Shown here: piece after piece, positions 1 to 7,955 of the stretch
How positions within the stretch are numbered: the stretch's first letter is position 1
Layout: the number at the start of each line of letters is the position of its first letter
Assembly: GCF_013205055.1 (NCBI RefSeq)
Contig: NZ_JABMLF010000001.1
Location: 1 to 64,000, forward strand
DNA from: Rathayibacter sp. VKM Ac-2856
GTDB lineage: Bacteria > Actinomycetota > Actinomycetes > Actinomycetales > Microbacteriaceae
Direction of reading: 5' to 3'
DNA length: 64,000 bases
Program-made: the position numbers and the translations under genes
The notes under the pieces: model-generated
What the model was told of the DNA's origin: nothing
Databases searched by the model: none
What the model saw: the letters and a program-made list of their open reading frames with translations, nothing else

Positions 1-236
1 GGGGGGGGGGGGGGGAACCCGCGCTGGTCCCTGCCCCGTGAGCACGGGGAGCGGGAGCAGGCCGCGCAACAACTCGGCGCAATCCCAATTCTCGGAACAG
101 CTGTTCAACAATCCGAATCTCTGACTAGCATGGGTCCACGGGGTGGACCCTCCCCGAGAGGCGGCGAGGTCGCCGTCGAGCGGTGCATGCAGCCGGATGC
201 CGCCGCCCCCTCCCACGATTCAAACCCGAGGACACC
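1..236. other. Window start: G15 run and promoter region of the sugar-acid operon
   Basis: The window opens with 15 consecutive G residues, which may be a contig-end or read artefact rather than biology. The rest is the upstream region of the first operon. It contains a perfect 12-bp palindrome, GAACAGCTGTTC, at 95-106, which resembles the palindrome in front of the IclR gene at 3607-3623 and may be the operator for that regulator. No gene is supported in this stretch. Confidence 0.5.
95..106. promoter_or_regulatory. Candidate IclR operator upstream of the FAH operon
   Basis: GAACAGCTGTTC is a perfect palindrome preceded by CTCG. The IclR promoter has CTCGGAACACGGTTCCGA in the same style (CTCGGAACA followed by GTTC). 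IclR proteins usually control an adjacent catabolic operon and themselves, so a shared site in both promoters is expected. Assignment to this IclR is inference. Confidence 0.4.
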
Positions 237-1097
237 ATGAAACTGCTCCGCATCGGCCCCGCCGGATCCGAGAAGCCCGCCGCGCTGGCATCGGACGACT
301 CGTACATCGACCTCTCGGACGTCGTCGACGACTTCGACGAGCGGTTCTTCGGTTCCGGGGGACTCGAGCGCGTGCGGCCGATCGTCGCCGACCGCCTCGC
401 CTCCGGCGCCGTCGCCCCGCTCGCCGGCCTGCGCGTCGGTGCCCCGATCGCCCGGCCGCACCAGATCCTGTGCATCGGCCTGAACTACAGCGATCACGCG
501 GCCGAGACGGGGCAGGCGGTCCCCTCCGAGCCGATCCTCTTCACCAAGTCCCCGAACACGCTCATCGGCCCCGACGACGACGTCCGCATCCCCCGCGGCT
601 CGACGAAGCCCGACTGGGAGGTCGAGCTGGGCATCGTCATCGGCGCCCGCACCAGCTACCTCGACTCCGTCGAGGACGCCCGAGGAGTGATCGCGGGCTT
701 CGTCGCCGTCAACGACGTCAGCGAGCGCGCCTTCCAGCTCGAGCGCGGTGGCCAGTGGAGCAAGGGCAAGTCGGCCGAGACCTTCAACCCGGCGGGTCCC
801 TGGCTCGTCACCCCCGACGAGATCGACGACGTGCTGTCGCTGGACATGTGGCTCGACGTCAACGGCGTCCGCCGCCAGACCGGCTCGACCTCGACGATGA
901 TCTTCGACCCCTACTTCATCGTCCACTACCTCAGCCAATTCCTCGTCCTGGAGCCCGGCGATCTGATCAACACCGGGACCCCGCCCGGAGTCGGGATGGG
1001 CTTCCAGCCCCCGATCTGGCTGCAGCCCGGCGACGTGATGGAGCTCGGCATCGAGGGCCTCGGACGGCAGCGCCAGAACGTCCTCCCTCCGCGATGA
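237..1097 (+). CDS. Fumarylacetoacetate hydrolase (FAH) family protein
   Basis: A 286-residue protein of the FAH family, whose members cleave C-C bonds of 2,4-diketo acids using a divalent metal. The ATG at 237 follows GAGGA, and the protein then begins with a short FAH N-terminal region. The core is clear: a GLNYSDHA segment, then the metal-binding E-x-E pattern in WEVELGIVIG, then NDVSERAFQ, and the typical C-terminal GDLINTGTPPGVGMG. Its stop overlaps the start of the downstream dehydrogenase by 4 bp. Together with the SDR at 2132 it resembles the last two steps of non-phosphorylative L-rhamnose or L-fucose oxidation, where a KDR/KDF dehydrogenase (LRA5-like) makes the diketo acid and an FAH enzyme (LRA6-like) splits it. 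Two alpha-L-rhamnosidases elsewhere in the window make rhamnose the favoured substrate. The exact substrate is inference. Confidence 0.9.
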   Translation: MKLLRIGPAGSEKPAALASDDSYIDLSDVVDDFDERFFGSGGLERVRPIVADRLASGAVAPLAGLRVGAPIARPHQILCIGLNYSDHAAETGQAVPSEPILFTKSPNTLIGPDDDVRIPRGSTKPDWEVELGIVIGARTSYLDSVEDARGVIAGFVAVNDVSERAFQLERGGQWSKGKSAETFNPAGPWLVTPDEIDDVLSLDMWLDVNGVRRQTGSTSTMIFDPYFIVHYLSQFLVLEPGDLINTGTPPGVGMGFQPPIWLQPGDVMELGIEGLGRQRQNVLPPR

Positions 1098-2128
1098 GGG
1101 CCTTCGTCATCACGGGCCCGGGGGAGGCCGGGGTCCAGGACGTCGAGCCGCCGTTCGCCGCGTTCGGCGACGTGGTCGTCGACGTCCAGCGCGCCGGCGT
1201 CTGCGGGACCGACATCGAGCTGTTCACCGGCGAGATGCAGTACCTCGCCGACGGTGTGACCACCTACCCGATCCGCATCGGGCACGAGTGGATGGGCACC
1301 GTGTCCGCTCTGGGCGACGGGGTCGATCCCCGGTGGCTCGGCCGCCGGGTGACCGGCGACACGATGCTCGGCTGCGGGGTGTGCCACCGGTGCCGTCGCG
1401 GCCAGCAGTGGGTGTGCGGGTTCCGCGGTGAGCTCGGCGTGCGCGACGGCCGTCCCGGCGCGCTCGCCGAGCAGGTCAGCGTGCCGGCGAGCTCTCTGCG
1501 CGAGCTCCCCGACTCCGTCGACGACGCGCTCGGCGCTCTCGTCGAGCCGGGAGGCAATGCTCTGCGCTCCGTGCAGGCGGCGGCACTCCAGCCGGGAGAT
1601 CGCGCCCTGGTCCTCGGACCCGGCACCATCGGACTCCTCGTCGCGATGTTCGCCCGGGCGGCGGGCGCCGAGGTGCACCTCATGGGGCGCAGCGCGCGCT
1701 CCGTGGGCTTCGCTCGCACCCTCGGCTTCGACGGGGTCTGGACCGAGGACGAGCTCCCGGAGCTCACCTGGGACGCCGTCATCGACTCGTCGAACGCTCC
1801 CCAGCTGCCGGGGAAGGCACTGGATCTCGTCGAGCCGGGCAGGCGGGTGGTCTACGTGGGCCTCGCCGGCAGTCCCAGCCTGATCGACACCCGGACCCTC
1901 GCCCTCAAGGATGTGACCGCCGTCGGGATCCTCAGCGCGTCGCCCGGACTGTCCGGGACCATCGACGCCTACGCGAGCGGCGCCGTCGATCCCCGCCCCC
2001 TCGTGGCGGCGACGGTCGACCTCGCTGAGCTCGCGCCGGTCCTCCGGGGCGAGCGCCCCGACGGCGCGGGTCCGGGGCCCAAGATCCAGGTCGGCATCGC
2101 CGCCGCCCTGCAGAACCAGGAGAGCTGA
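1094..2128 (+). CDS. Zinc-dependent alcohol dehydrogenase (threonine dehydrogenase-like MDR)
   Basis: A 344-residue medium-chain dehydrogenase. Visible features are the catalytic-zinc motif CGTDIELFTG near residue 36, GHEWMG as the GHE zinc ligand region, a structural-zinc-like cluster C-GVCHRCRRGQQWVC near residues 95-110, and a Rossmann stretch VLGPGTIGLLVAMFARAAGA. The ATG overlaps the FAH stop codon (ATGA at 1094-1097), so the two are translationally coupled. Enzymes of this family in sugar-acid operons oxidise sugars such as L-fucose, L-rhamnose or galactitol, or hydroxyl groups of their acids. In this operon it probably makes the lactone or oxidises a pathway intermediate. The family is certain; the substrate is inferred from the neighbours. 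Confidence 0.9.
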   Translation: MRAFVITGPGEAGVQDVEPPFAAFGDVVVDVQRAGVCGTDIELFTGEMQYLADGVTTYPIRIGHEWMGTVSALGDGVDPRWLGRRVTGDTMLGCGVCHRCRRGQQWVCGFRGELGVRDGRPGALAEQVSVPASSLRELPDSVDDALGALVEPGGNALRSVQAAALQPGDRALVLGPGTIGLLVAMFARAAGAEVHLMGRSARSVGFARTLGFDGVWTEDELPELTWDAVIDSSNAPQLPGKALDLVEPGRRVVYVGLAGSPSLIDTRTLALKDVTAVGILSASPGLSGTIDAYASGAVDPRPLVAATVDLAELAPVLRGERPDGAGPGPKIQVGIAAALQNQES

Positions 2129-2131
2129 CCC

Positions 2132-2806
2132 ATGAGAACCGCTGTCATCACAGGAGGAGCCCGAGGGCTCGGAGCCGCGACCGCCGAACGCCTGCGCGAG
2201 GACGGGGTCACCGTGGTGACCCTCGATGTCGCCGGCGACGTCGACCACCGCGTCGACATCACGGACGAGGCAGCGCTGCAGGACGTCGCCGCGCGGATCG
2301 GCGCCGTCGACATCCTCATCAACTCGGCCGGGATCGTCGGACCGGGCGTGCCGCTCGTCTCGACCGCGGCCGACGACTGGCGGAAGGTGCTGGACGTCAA
2401 CGTTCTCGGCACGGTCGCCACGATGCGCGCCTTCGTGCCGGGGATGGTCGAGCGGGGCTGGGGCCGCGTGGTCAACTTCGCGAGCATGGCGGGCAAGGAC
2501 GGGAACCCGAACCTGTCGATCTACTCCGCGTCCAAGGCCGCCGTCATCGCGCTGACCAAGTCGGCCGGCAAGGAGCTCGCGACCACGGGAGTGCTCGTGA
2601 ACGCGATCGCCCCGGCCGTCATCGCGACCCCGATGAACGCCGAGACCGCGCCCGAGGCGCTGGCGCACATCACCAGCCTGATCCCGATGAAGCGGACCGG
2701 TCGAGCGGAGGAGGTCGCCGAGCTCGTCGCCTGGCTCTCCTCCGAGAAGGTCTCCTTCTCGACCGGCGCCGTCTACGACATCAGCGGCGGACGCGCCACC
2801 TACTGA
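2132..2806 (+). CDS. SDR family NAD(P)-dependent oxidoreductase
   Basis: A 224-residue classical short-chain dehydrogenase. The cofactor motif TGGARGLGAATAE is at the N-terminus, NSAG follows in the middle, and the catalytic Tyr131 and Lys135 lie in YSASK. It starts 3 bp after the zinc dehydrogenase stop and ends directly against the convergent IclR gene with no intergenic base. In the non-phosphorylative rhamnose/fucose route an SDR (LRA5-like) oxidises 2-keto-3-deoxy-L-rhamnonate to the 2,4-diketo acid that the FAH enzyme then cleaves, which fits this three-gene order. Similarity to 3-oxoacyl-ACP reductases means a purely sequence-based assignment stays general. Confidence 0.9.
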   Translation: MRTAVITGGARGLGAATAERLREDGVTVVTLDVAGDVDHRVDITDEAALQDVAARIGAVDILINSAGIVGPGVPLVSTAADDWRKVLDVNVLGTVATMRAFVPGMVERGWGRVVNFASMAGKDGNPNLSIYSASKAAVIALTKSAGKELATTGVLVNAIAPAVIATPMNAETAPEALAHITSLIPMKRTGRAEEVAELVAWLSSEKVSFSTGAVYDISGGRATY

Positions 2807-3589
2807 TCAGGCGTCCCCTCGACCCCGGGATCCGAGCCGCTCGTCCACGACGGCCCGGATCCCGGCCTCCTCGGCGACGAGCTTCTCGAGCGGCATGCGG
2901 AAGGCGAGAGCGCTGATGCTGACGGCGCCGACCGGGCGCAGTCCCTCGGCCAGTCGCACCGGCACCGCGATGCAGTTGATGCCGAGCTCGTTCTCCTGGT
3001 CGTCCACCGCGTACCCGCGTCTCCGCGTCGCCTGGAGCTCGTCCCACAGGGCGGGGACCGAGGTGATCGTGCGTGCTGTGCGGCGCGGCAGCTCGTCCGT
3101 CCCCAGCCGCTCGGCGAGCTCCTCCTCGCTCTCGACGTCGAGGCTCAGGAGCATCTTTCCCACTCCCGTGCGGTAGGCGGGGTTCCGTCCGCCGATCTCC
3201 GAGGTGAGGCGGACGGAACCCACCGGGGGATCCACCTTCGCCCGGTACACCACCTCGTTGCCGTCGAGCACCGCGTAGTGGACCGTCTCGCCGTACCGGC
3301 CCGCCAGCTCCTGCAGCACCGGCTCGATCCGCAGGCCCTCCGGGCGTCCGGCGTGATTGCGGAACGCGAGCCGCAGGTACTCGTCGCCCAGGACGTACAC
3401 GCCGCGCGACATCAGCTCGGCGAAGCCGGCCCGCCGGAGCACGGCCAGCGCGCGATGCACGGTCGATTTGGAGCTCTTCAGCCGCTGCGCCATCTCGTCC
3501 AGCGTGATGCCCGAGGGATGCTCGGCGAGCTCCGAGAGGACCGCGAGGACCCGCTCCGCTCCGACGATCCGATCGCTGTCCTCGCCCAT
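2807..3589 (-). CDS. IclR family transcriptional regulator
   Basis: A 260-residue regulator. The N-terminal winged helix covers residues 8-70 (GAERVLAVLSELAEHPSGIT, then LKSSKSTVHRALAVLRRAG), followed by the IclR effector domain with RYGETVHYAVLDGNEVVY, YRTGVGKMLLS and the late NELGINCIAVPV element. The gene faces the sugar-acid operon and shares an exact 0-bp boundary with it. A 17-bp palindrome, TCGGAAC-ACG-GTTCCGA, lies 17 bp upstream of its start, consistent with autoregulation. It probably responds to a sugar acid and controls the FAH/ADH/SDR operon. Confidence 0.92.
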   Translation of the reverse strand: MGEDSDRIVGAERVLAVLSELAEHPSGITLDEMAQRLKSSKSTVHRALAVLRRAGFAELMSRGVYVLGDEYLRLAFRNHAGRPEGLRIEPVLQELAGRYGETVHYAVLDGNEVVYRAKVDPPVGSVRLTSEIGGRNPAYRTGVGKMLLSLDVESEEELAERLGTDELPRRTARTITSVPALWDELQATRRRGYAVDDQENELGINCIAVPVRLAEGLRPVGAVSISALAFRMPLEKLVAEEAGIRAVVDERLGSRGRGDA

Positions 3590-3606
3590 GTCCGCCGTCC
3601 CACTCC

Positions 3607-3623
3607 TCGGAACACGGTTCCGA
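3607..3623. promoter_or_regulatory. Palindromic operator of the IclR gene
   Basis: TCGGAAC-ACG-GTTCCGA is a perfect 7-3-7 inverted repeat just upstream of the IclR start. A related GGAACA-GTTC palindrome occurs at 95-106 upstream of the operon this regulator probably controls. Confidence 0.5.
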
Positions 3624-3765
3624 TCCTCGGACCAGAGTACCGGCTCGACTTCGCGGGTCGTGCTGGACCGTCCGCTCAGGAGTGAGGGGCCGTGTCAGGG
3701 GCGATCGGAACCGGCGCCAGGAGGTCGACGGGTGCGCCGACGCCGACCGGTTCCGACTCCGAGCC

Positions 3766-5394
3766 TCAGCCCCTCAGGAGGGTGATCTTTGCGCCGCCCA
3801 CGTGGGTCACCGGCAGATTCTGCAGGCGCTCGTCCCCGTTGACGACCCGACCCGTCGTGACGACCCCGTCGTGCAGGACGAGCTCCTCCACCTCGTCGAC
3901 CTCGCAGCCGTCCTCCGTAGCGAAGTCGAGGATCAGACCCTGGCCGATCACGACGACGGTGTCCTCACTGCGGCCGATGACCAGAGCGAACGGCCGTCTC
4001 TCGCCCTGGACGGGGATGAGGGTCCCGGGAACGGTCTCGTCCGGCACCGGGAGCTCGCCCTCCGGCATCACGACACCGGCATCCAGCGCGATGTGCCGGA
4101 AGAGCGGCAGGGCGGCACGGGCGGTGACGTGCACACCGCCCACGACAACCTCGGCCGCGCCGGTCCCCGGATCGAGGACGACGGCGGCCAGGAGGCCGGC
4201 CGCCCGCGCCTCGAGGATCTCGGCCTCGAGCCCCGTGAGGAAGCCGAGCGTCGACGCGAGCTGGCCGTACGGGTTCGAGTCGTCGACGCCGAACACCGAC
4301 CAGCCGATCGCGTCATACGTCCCGACCGCCCGGACGAGCTCCGCGGCGCTCGGCCGGCACTCGGGGACGAAGAAGGGACGGCCGTAGGCGGCATAGGTCC
4401 TCATGACGGAATCGGCGTCCACGCCGTAGATGTCAGGAGCGAGCAGAGCCAGCTCCGGCGCGGCCGCCCTCCAGACGTCGAGTACGCGCGACGCAGGTCC
4501 GCCCGACGGATACTGCCCGGGCTCCTCCATCCCGGGCTGCGGCCCGAGCCAGGCGTTCGCGAACATCGGGACATCGAGGAACTCCCGGCCGTGCGCCGCG
4601 AGAGCCCCGACGAAGCTTCCGACGCCCCAGGCCATGAACACTTCGTCGACGTCGGAGCCGGTGCCGAGCACGTCCGCCCACGTCCCGCTGCGAGGAGCGC
4701 CCTGAGCCTCCCACAGGCGGCGCGCGAGCGAGTCGGCCGGAGCGGACTCCAGGTGCGCGAGCAGCGCGCGCGGAACCTCCTCGTTCCACACCGCTTCGGC
4801 CTCAGGGGACCGATCGCGGCTGTCCCCAAGGATCCCCGCTTCGTTCTCGACCTGGATCATCGCGACCAGGCCGGACCGGTCGGCCCGGGCGACGTGCTGG
4901 GCCAGGTGCTCGAACGCCGTCTTCTCCACGGCGAGCAGCTCCGGGCTGAACGCGGTCAGGACCGGCACCGGAGTCGCGCCGTCGTAGCTCATGGGGCGCC
5001 GACCCGCAGGATCCACGACTGCTCTCGGGAACCGCGCGCGGTCGGCTCGCACCCATCGCGGGGCGTAGGTCGAGGTCGCGTTCTTCCACGAGCCGAACCA
5101 GAGCAGCACGAGCGTCAGGCCGAGCTCGTGTGCCTCGCCGAGCATCGCGTCCAGGAGCGACACGTCGAAGGTGCCCTCGACGGGTTCGAACTGCGCCCAG
5201 CTCACCGGGGCGATCACGAGGTTCGCGTGCGTCGCTCGCGCGTGGGCGAACGACGCCGCGATCGCCTCGGGAGACGACGACGACGAGTTGTGCACCTGGC
5301 CGCCCAGGAGGAGTCGAGGAGTCCCCGCGCGGGAGAGCTCCCAGGTGCGCTCTCGGGTCAGGTTCCAGTGGTGCGGGCGTGCGGTGCCGGGCAT
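3766..5394 (-). CDS. GH35-like beta-galactosidase with DUF5597-type C-terminus
   Basis: A 542-residue TIM-barrel glycosidase resembling the DUF5597-containing GH35-type enzymes. The probable acid/base is Glu185 in QVENEAG and the probable nucleophile Glu345 in FFVPECR; the VLLWFGSWKN strand and the AIGWSVFGVDDS segment are typical of this subgroup. The last 170 residues form a beta-rich domain. I chose the ATG at 5394 because GGAAGG precedes it at good spacing; the frame is open 18 codons further upstream without a comparable site. There is no signal peptide, so it acts in the cytoplasm on imported oligosaccharides. It is divergent from a ketopantoate-reductase-like gene. Galactose specificity is unproven, since this subgroup also acts on other beta-linked sugars. 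Confidence 0.8.
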   Translation of the reverse strand: MPGTARPHHWNLTRERTWELSRAGTPRLLLGGQVHNSSSSSPEAIAASFAHARATHANLVIAPVSWAQFEPVEGTFDVSLLDAMLGEAHELGLTLVLLWFGSWKNATSTYAPRWVRADRARFPRAVVDPAGRRPMSYDGATPVPVLTAFSPELLAVEKTAFEHLAQHVARADRSGLVAMIQVENEAGILGDSRDRSPEAEAVWNEEVPRALLAHLESAPADSLARRLWEAQGAPRSGTWADVLGTGSDVDEVFMAWGVGSFVGALAAHGREFLDVPMFANAWLGPQPGMEEPGQYPSGGPASRVLDVWRAAAPELALLAPDIYGVDADSVMRTYAAYGRPFFVPECRPSAAELVRAVGTYDAIGWSVFGVDDSNPYGQLASTLGFLTGLEAEILEARAAGLLAAVVLDPGTGAAEVVVGGVHVTARAALPLFRHIALDAGVVMPEGELPVPDETVPGTLIPVQGERRPFALVIGRSEDTVVVIGQGLILDFATEDGCEVDEVEELVLHDGVVTTGRVVNGDERLQNLPVTHVGGAKITLLRG

Positions 5395-5472
5395 GGCTGC
5401 CTTCCAGATCGTCGTCGTCGATGACGGGAGTCGCGGCGGCTGCGGCACGGGTACCCTGCGCTTCGCCGACGA

Positions 5473-5503
5473 TTTCGGTTATCGAAACACTATGACGTAT
5501 AAC
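5473..5503. promoter_or_regulatory. Inverted repeats in the divergent GH35 / reductase promoter
   Basis: TTTCG-GTTAT-CGAAA (5473-5487) is a perfect 5-5-5 inverted repeat, and GTTAT at 5478-5482 is mirrored by ATAAC at 5499-5503. The block is locally AT-rich inside a GC-rich intergenic region between divergent genes, so it is probably a promoter with an operator. No cognate regulator gene is adjacent. Confidence 0.35.
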
Positions 5504-5613
5504 GGAACGAAGGACTGCGAATCGTCTGGCAGGCTCGCATCGGCGGCCGCACGGACGCCGCGGAAGCGCCGGGTCCGCACAGGACCCGGGCGACCTCGAT
5601 CGGAGAGCACCTG

Positions 5614-6513
5614 ATGCGGATCCTCATCGTCGGAGCGGGTGCGACGGGCGGCGCCTTCGGAACCCTGCTGCAGGAAGCGGGCCGAGATGTCACCTACCTC
5701 GTGCGCGGCCGCCGCGCGGAGACGCTGCGGCGGGACGGGCTCCGGTTCGTCTCCCCGTCGGGTGACCGCACGCACCGCGTCCGGACGCTGGTGGCAGGGG
5801 AGCGGGCAGAGTCGTTCGATCTCGTGCTGGTGACAGTGAAGGCGGCGGCACTCCGAGCGGCGGTCGTCGATGCTGCTCCGCACCTGCACGCGGACGGCCA
5901 CGTGATCCCGATCCTCAACGGGATGGCTCAGATCGACCTGCTCGAGGAGTCGTTCCCGGGCCGGGTGCTCGGGGGCTCGGCCAGGATCGTCGCCACGCTC
6001 GACGCTGACGTCGTCCAGCAGATGACCGCGCTCGCGGTGCTCACGATCGGCTCCCTGAACGGCGGGTCGGTGCCGCAGCAGATCGTCGACGCGTTGGACG
6101 TCCCCGGATCGACGCTGACGATCTCGACCGACGTCCTCGGCGCCCTGTGGGAGAAGTGGGTGTTCATCGTCGCGGCGAACGTCGTCGCCTGCCTGTTCCG
6201 CGGCGCCATCGGGGCGATCATCGACGCCGGCGGCCTGCCCTGGATCCTCGAGGCCGTGAGCGAGGCCGAGCAGGTGGCGGCCGCCGCGGGCCACCCGGCC
6301 TCGCCGGCGGCGCACGAGCAGTCCCTCGCGCTGCTGACCGAGGAGGGCTCGTCCTTCACCACGTCGCTCTACCGCGACCTCGTGGCGGGTCTGCCGACCG
6401 AGGCGGAGCACCTCCTCGGCGACTTCTCGATGCGGGCGCGAAGCCTCGGAGCTCGGGTGCCGCTCCTCGAGCTCGCTCTCGTGCAGATCCGAGCGGCCAC
6501 GTCGCGATCCTGA
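5614..6513 (+). CDS. Ketopantoate reductase family (ApbA/PanE-like) protein
   Basis: A 299-residue NADP-dependent 2-hydroxyacid dehydrogenase of the ApbA/PanE family. The Rossmann motif GAGATGGAFG is at residues 7-16, and the family core VTVKAAAL and PILNGMAQID follow. The C-terminal helical domain has LWEKWVFIVAANV, containing the conserved Lys region, and later the conserved SFTTSLYRDL. The ATG at 5614 is preceded by GGAGAG. True PanE reduces ketopantoate for coenzyme A synthesis, but actinobacteria carry several paralogues of unknown substrate. The isolated position away from pan genes makes this more likely a paralogue. Confidence 0.8.
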   Translation: MRILIVGAGATGGAFGTLLQEAGRDVTYLVRGRRAETLRRDGLRFVSPSGDRTHRVRTLVAGERAESFDLVLVTVKAAALRAAVVDAAPHLHADGHVIPILNGMAQIDLLEESFPGRVLGGSARIVATLDADVVQQMTALAVLTIGSLNGGSVPQQIVDALDVPGSTLTISTDVLGALWEKWVFIVAANVVACLFRGAIGAIIDAGGLPWILEAVSEAEQVAAAAGHPASPAAHEQSLALLTEEGSSFTTSLYRDLVAGLPTEAEHLLGDFSMRARSLGARVPLLELALVQIRAATSRS

Positions 6514-6605
6514 CGCGCAGGGGAGGGCCTCGCGGGCTCGGACAGGAGAGGCGGCGATCCGTTCTCCCCAGTCCATTCACACGCAAGGATGGTGTGCTAC
6601 CTTCC

Positions 6606-6620
6606 GGATAGTAACTATCC
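6606..6620. promoter_or_regulatory. Perfect 7-1-7 palindrome, probable HxlR operator
   Basis: GGATAGT-A-ACTATCC lies 20 bp upstream of the TTG start of the NAD(P)-binding gene and is the only strong inverted repeat there. HxlR/YodB-type regulators bind short palindromes of TAGTNACTA style next to reductase genes of this type, and an HxlR gene follows in the same operon. The site would sit on the promoter, so repression is expected. Confidence 0.6.
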
Positions 6621-6639
6621 CTCGTATACAGGAGTCGTC

Positions 6640-7287
6640 TTGTCCCAGATCGTCATCTTCGGAGTCACCGGCTACGCCGGTGGGAACATCGCCCGCGAGC
6701 TCGTCCGCCGCGGCCACAGCATCACGGGTGTCGCGCGCACGGCCGACCTCACCCTCGACGGGGTCGAGGTCGTGACGGGCTCGATCGCCGACGTCGAGCT
6801 CCTCCGCTCGACCGCGGCCGGTGCCGATCACCTCGTGGTCGCGATCCCCGCCTCGCCGCGCCAAGAGGGGGACGCGGCGCTCCTGGACACCGTCCCCGAT
6901 CTGATCCGCACGGCGATCGACGCGGGCGCACGCCTCAGCTTCGTGGGCGGCGCCGGCTCGCTCCACGTCGCCGACGGGGGGCCGCGTCTCTACGAGACGC
7001 CCGGATTCCCGCAGGAGTACAAGGCCGAGGCGGTGGCTCACGGCGCCGTCCTCGACGCGATGCGCGAGAGCCCCGCCGAGCTGGACTGGTTCTACGTGAG
7101 CCCCGGCGCGGGCTTCGGATCGTGGAACGCGGGCGAGCGCACGGAGGACTTCCGCCTCGGCGGGGACGTCCTGCTCAGCGACGCGGACGGGCACTCGGAC
7201 ATCTCGGGGGCCGACTACGCGATCGCCTACGCTGATGAGATCGAGCGCGGCGCGCACCCCCGCCAGCGCTTCACCGTCTCCTACTGA
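6640..7287 (+). CDS. NAD(P)H-binding oxidoreductase (NmrA/YwnB-like atypical SDR)
   Basis: A 215-residue single-domain protein starting at TTG 6640, chosen because GGAG sits 5 bp before it and the family N-terminus SQIVIFGVTGYAGGNIAREL begins here; the ATG at 6589 would add residues read through the palindromic operator. The dinucleotide motif GVTGYAGG and the FVGGAGSLHV segment place it in the YwnB-like NAD(P)H-binding family. No catalytic Tyr-x3-Lys is seen, as is normal for this group. It precedes an HxlR regulator, a pairing typical of stress-inducible quinone or electrophile responses. Its substrate is unknown. Confidence 0.82.
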   Translation: MSQIVIFGVTGYAGGNIARELVRRGHSITGVARTADLTLDGVEVVTGSIADVELLRSTAAGADHLVVAIPASPRQEGDAALLDTVPDLIRTAIDAGARLSFVGGAGSLHVADGGPRLYETPGFPQEYKAEAVAHGAVLDAMRESPAELDWFYVSPGAGFGSWNAGERTEDFRLGGDVLLSDADGHSDISGADYAIAYADEIERGAHPRQRFTVSY

Positions 7288-7308
7288 CGACCTGGCCGAG
7301 AGGGCCCC

Positions 7309-7716
7309 GTGGACGAGAATCGCGAGTTCGACCCGTACGGACCCGGCTGCCCGAGCAGGCAGCTGGTGGACCGCATCGGATCCCGCTGGACGATCCTCAT
7401 CATCGGAGTCCTCTCGGCCGGGCCCGCTCGGTACAGCGAGATCGCCGCCGGGGTGGCGGGCATCTCGCCGAAGATGCTCTCGCAGACCCTGAAGGCGCTG
7501 GAGCGGGACGGGATGGTCACCCGTCACGCCTTCGCCGAGGTGCCTCCCCGGGTCGTCTACGAGCTCACCACCACCGGCGCGAGTCTGCGGCCGGTCCTCC
7601 TCTCGGTCGAGCAGTGGGCGCGCGACAACATGCCGGCGGTCCTCGCGGCGCGCGAGGTGTACGACTCGATCGCACTCCCCGCCTCACCTGCAAGGGTCGT
7701 CGGTTCTTCCGAGTGA
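7309..7716 (+). CDS. HxlR family transcriptional regulator
   Basis: A 135-residue winged-helix regulator. It has the family signature: an early Cys in GCPSRQLVDRIGSRWTILII, then YSEIAAGVAGISPKMLSQTLKALERDG and the YELTTTGASL wing end. The GTG start at 7309 follows GAGAGG and is 21 bp after the stop of the NAD(P)H-binding gene, so the two form one operon. The single N-terminal Cys (residue 15) matches the redox-sensing Cys of YodB-like members, suggesting control by electrophiles or oxidants. The likely operator is the palindrome at 6606-6620. Confidence 0.9.
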   Translation: MDENREFDPYGPGCPSRQLVDRIGSRWTILIIGVLSAGPARYSEIAAGVAGISPKMLSQTLKALERDGMVTRHAFAEVPPRVVYELTTTGASLRPVLLSVEQWARDNMPAVLAAREVYDSIALPASPARVVGSSE

Positions 7717-7864
7717 TCCCGGTTCCCGCTGGGACCGCGCCCGTGGACGCACCGTAGCCTCCGTTCGCACCCGGCTCCTGACCGGTGGCGGAACGGGGAA
7801 GGGCCGCCTCGAGGTCGCTCGAGGGCTGCGGCTCCGGACTCGCATGGGGTATGTTCACCGTAAT

Positions 7865-7899
7865 TTCCACTGGCGCAAACTTATTCCTGCTACTGGAAT
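7865..7899. promoter_or_regulatory. Motif A shared with the Lrp-region promoters
   Basis: The block runs TTCC-ACTGGCGCA (7865-7877) and then ATTC-N9-GAAT (7883-7899, ATTCCTGCTACTGGAAT). The promoter of the S15 hydrolase has the same two elements in the same order at 11079-11114. A related TTCCTAGTGTTTCA lies inverted upstream of the Lrp gene. A local Lrp/AsnC operator is the simplest reading. Confidence 0.45.
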
Positions 7900-7955
7900 T
7901 CAGGGGTGATCTCAGTGGGGGTCCACTCTTCCGATCGATGATGATGGGAGTCTCG

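Noticed and set aside
1-15. G15 run as a functional homopolymer switch
   Set aside because: It lies at the very edge of the window with no gene around it, and two-colour sequencing or contig ends commonly produce such runs.
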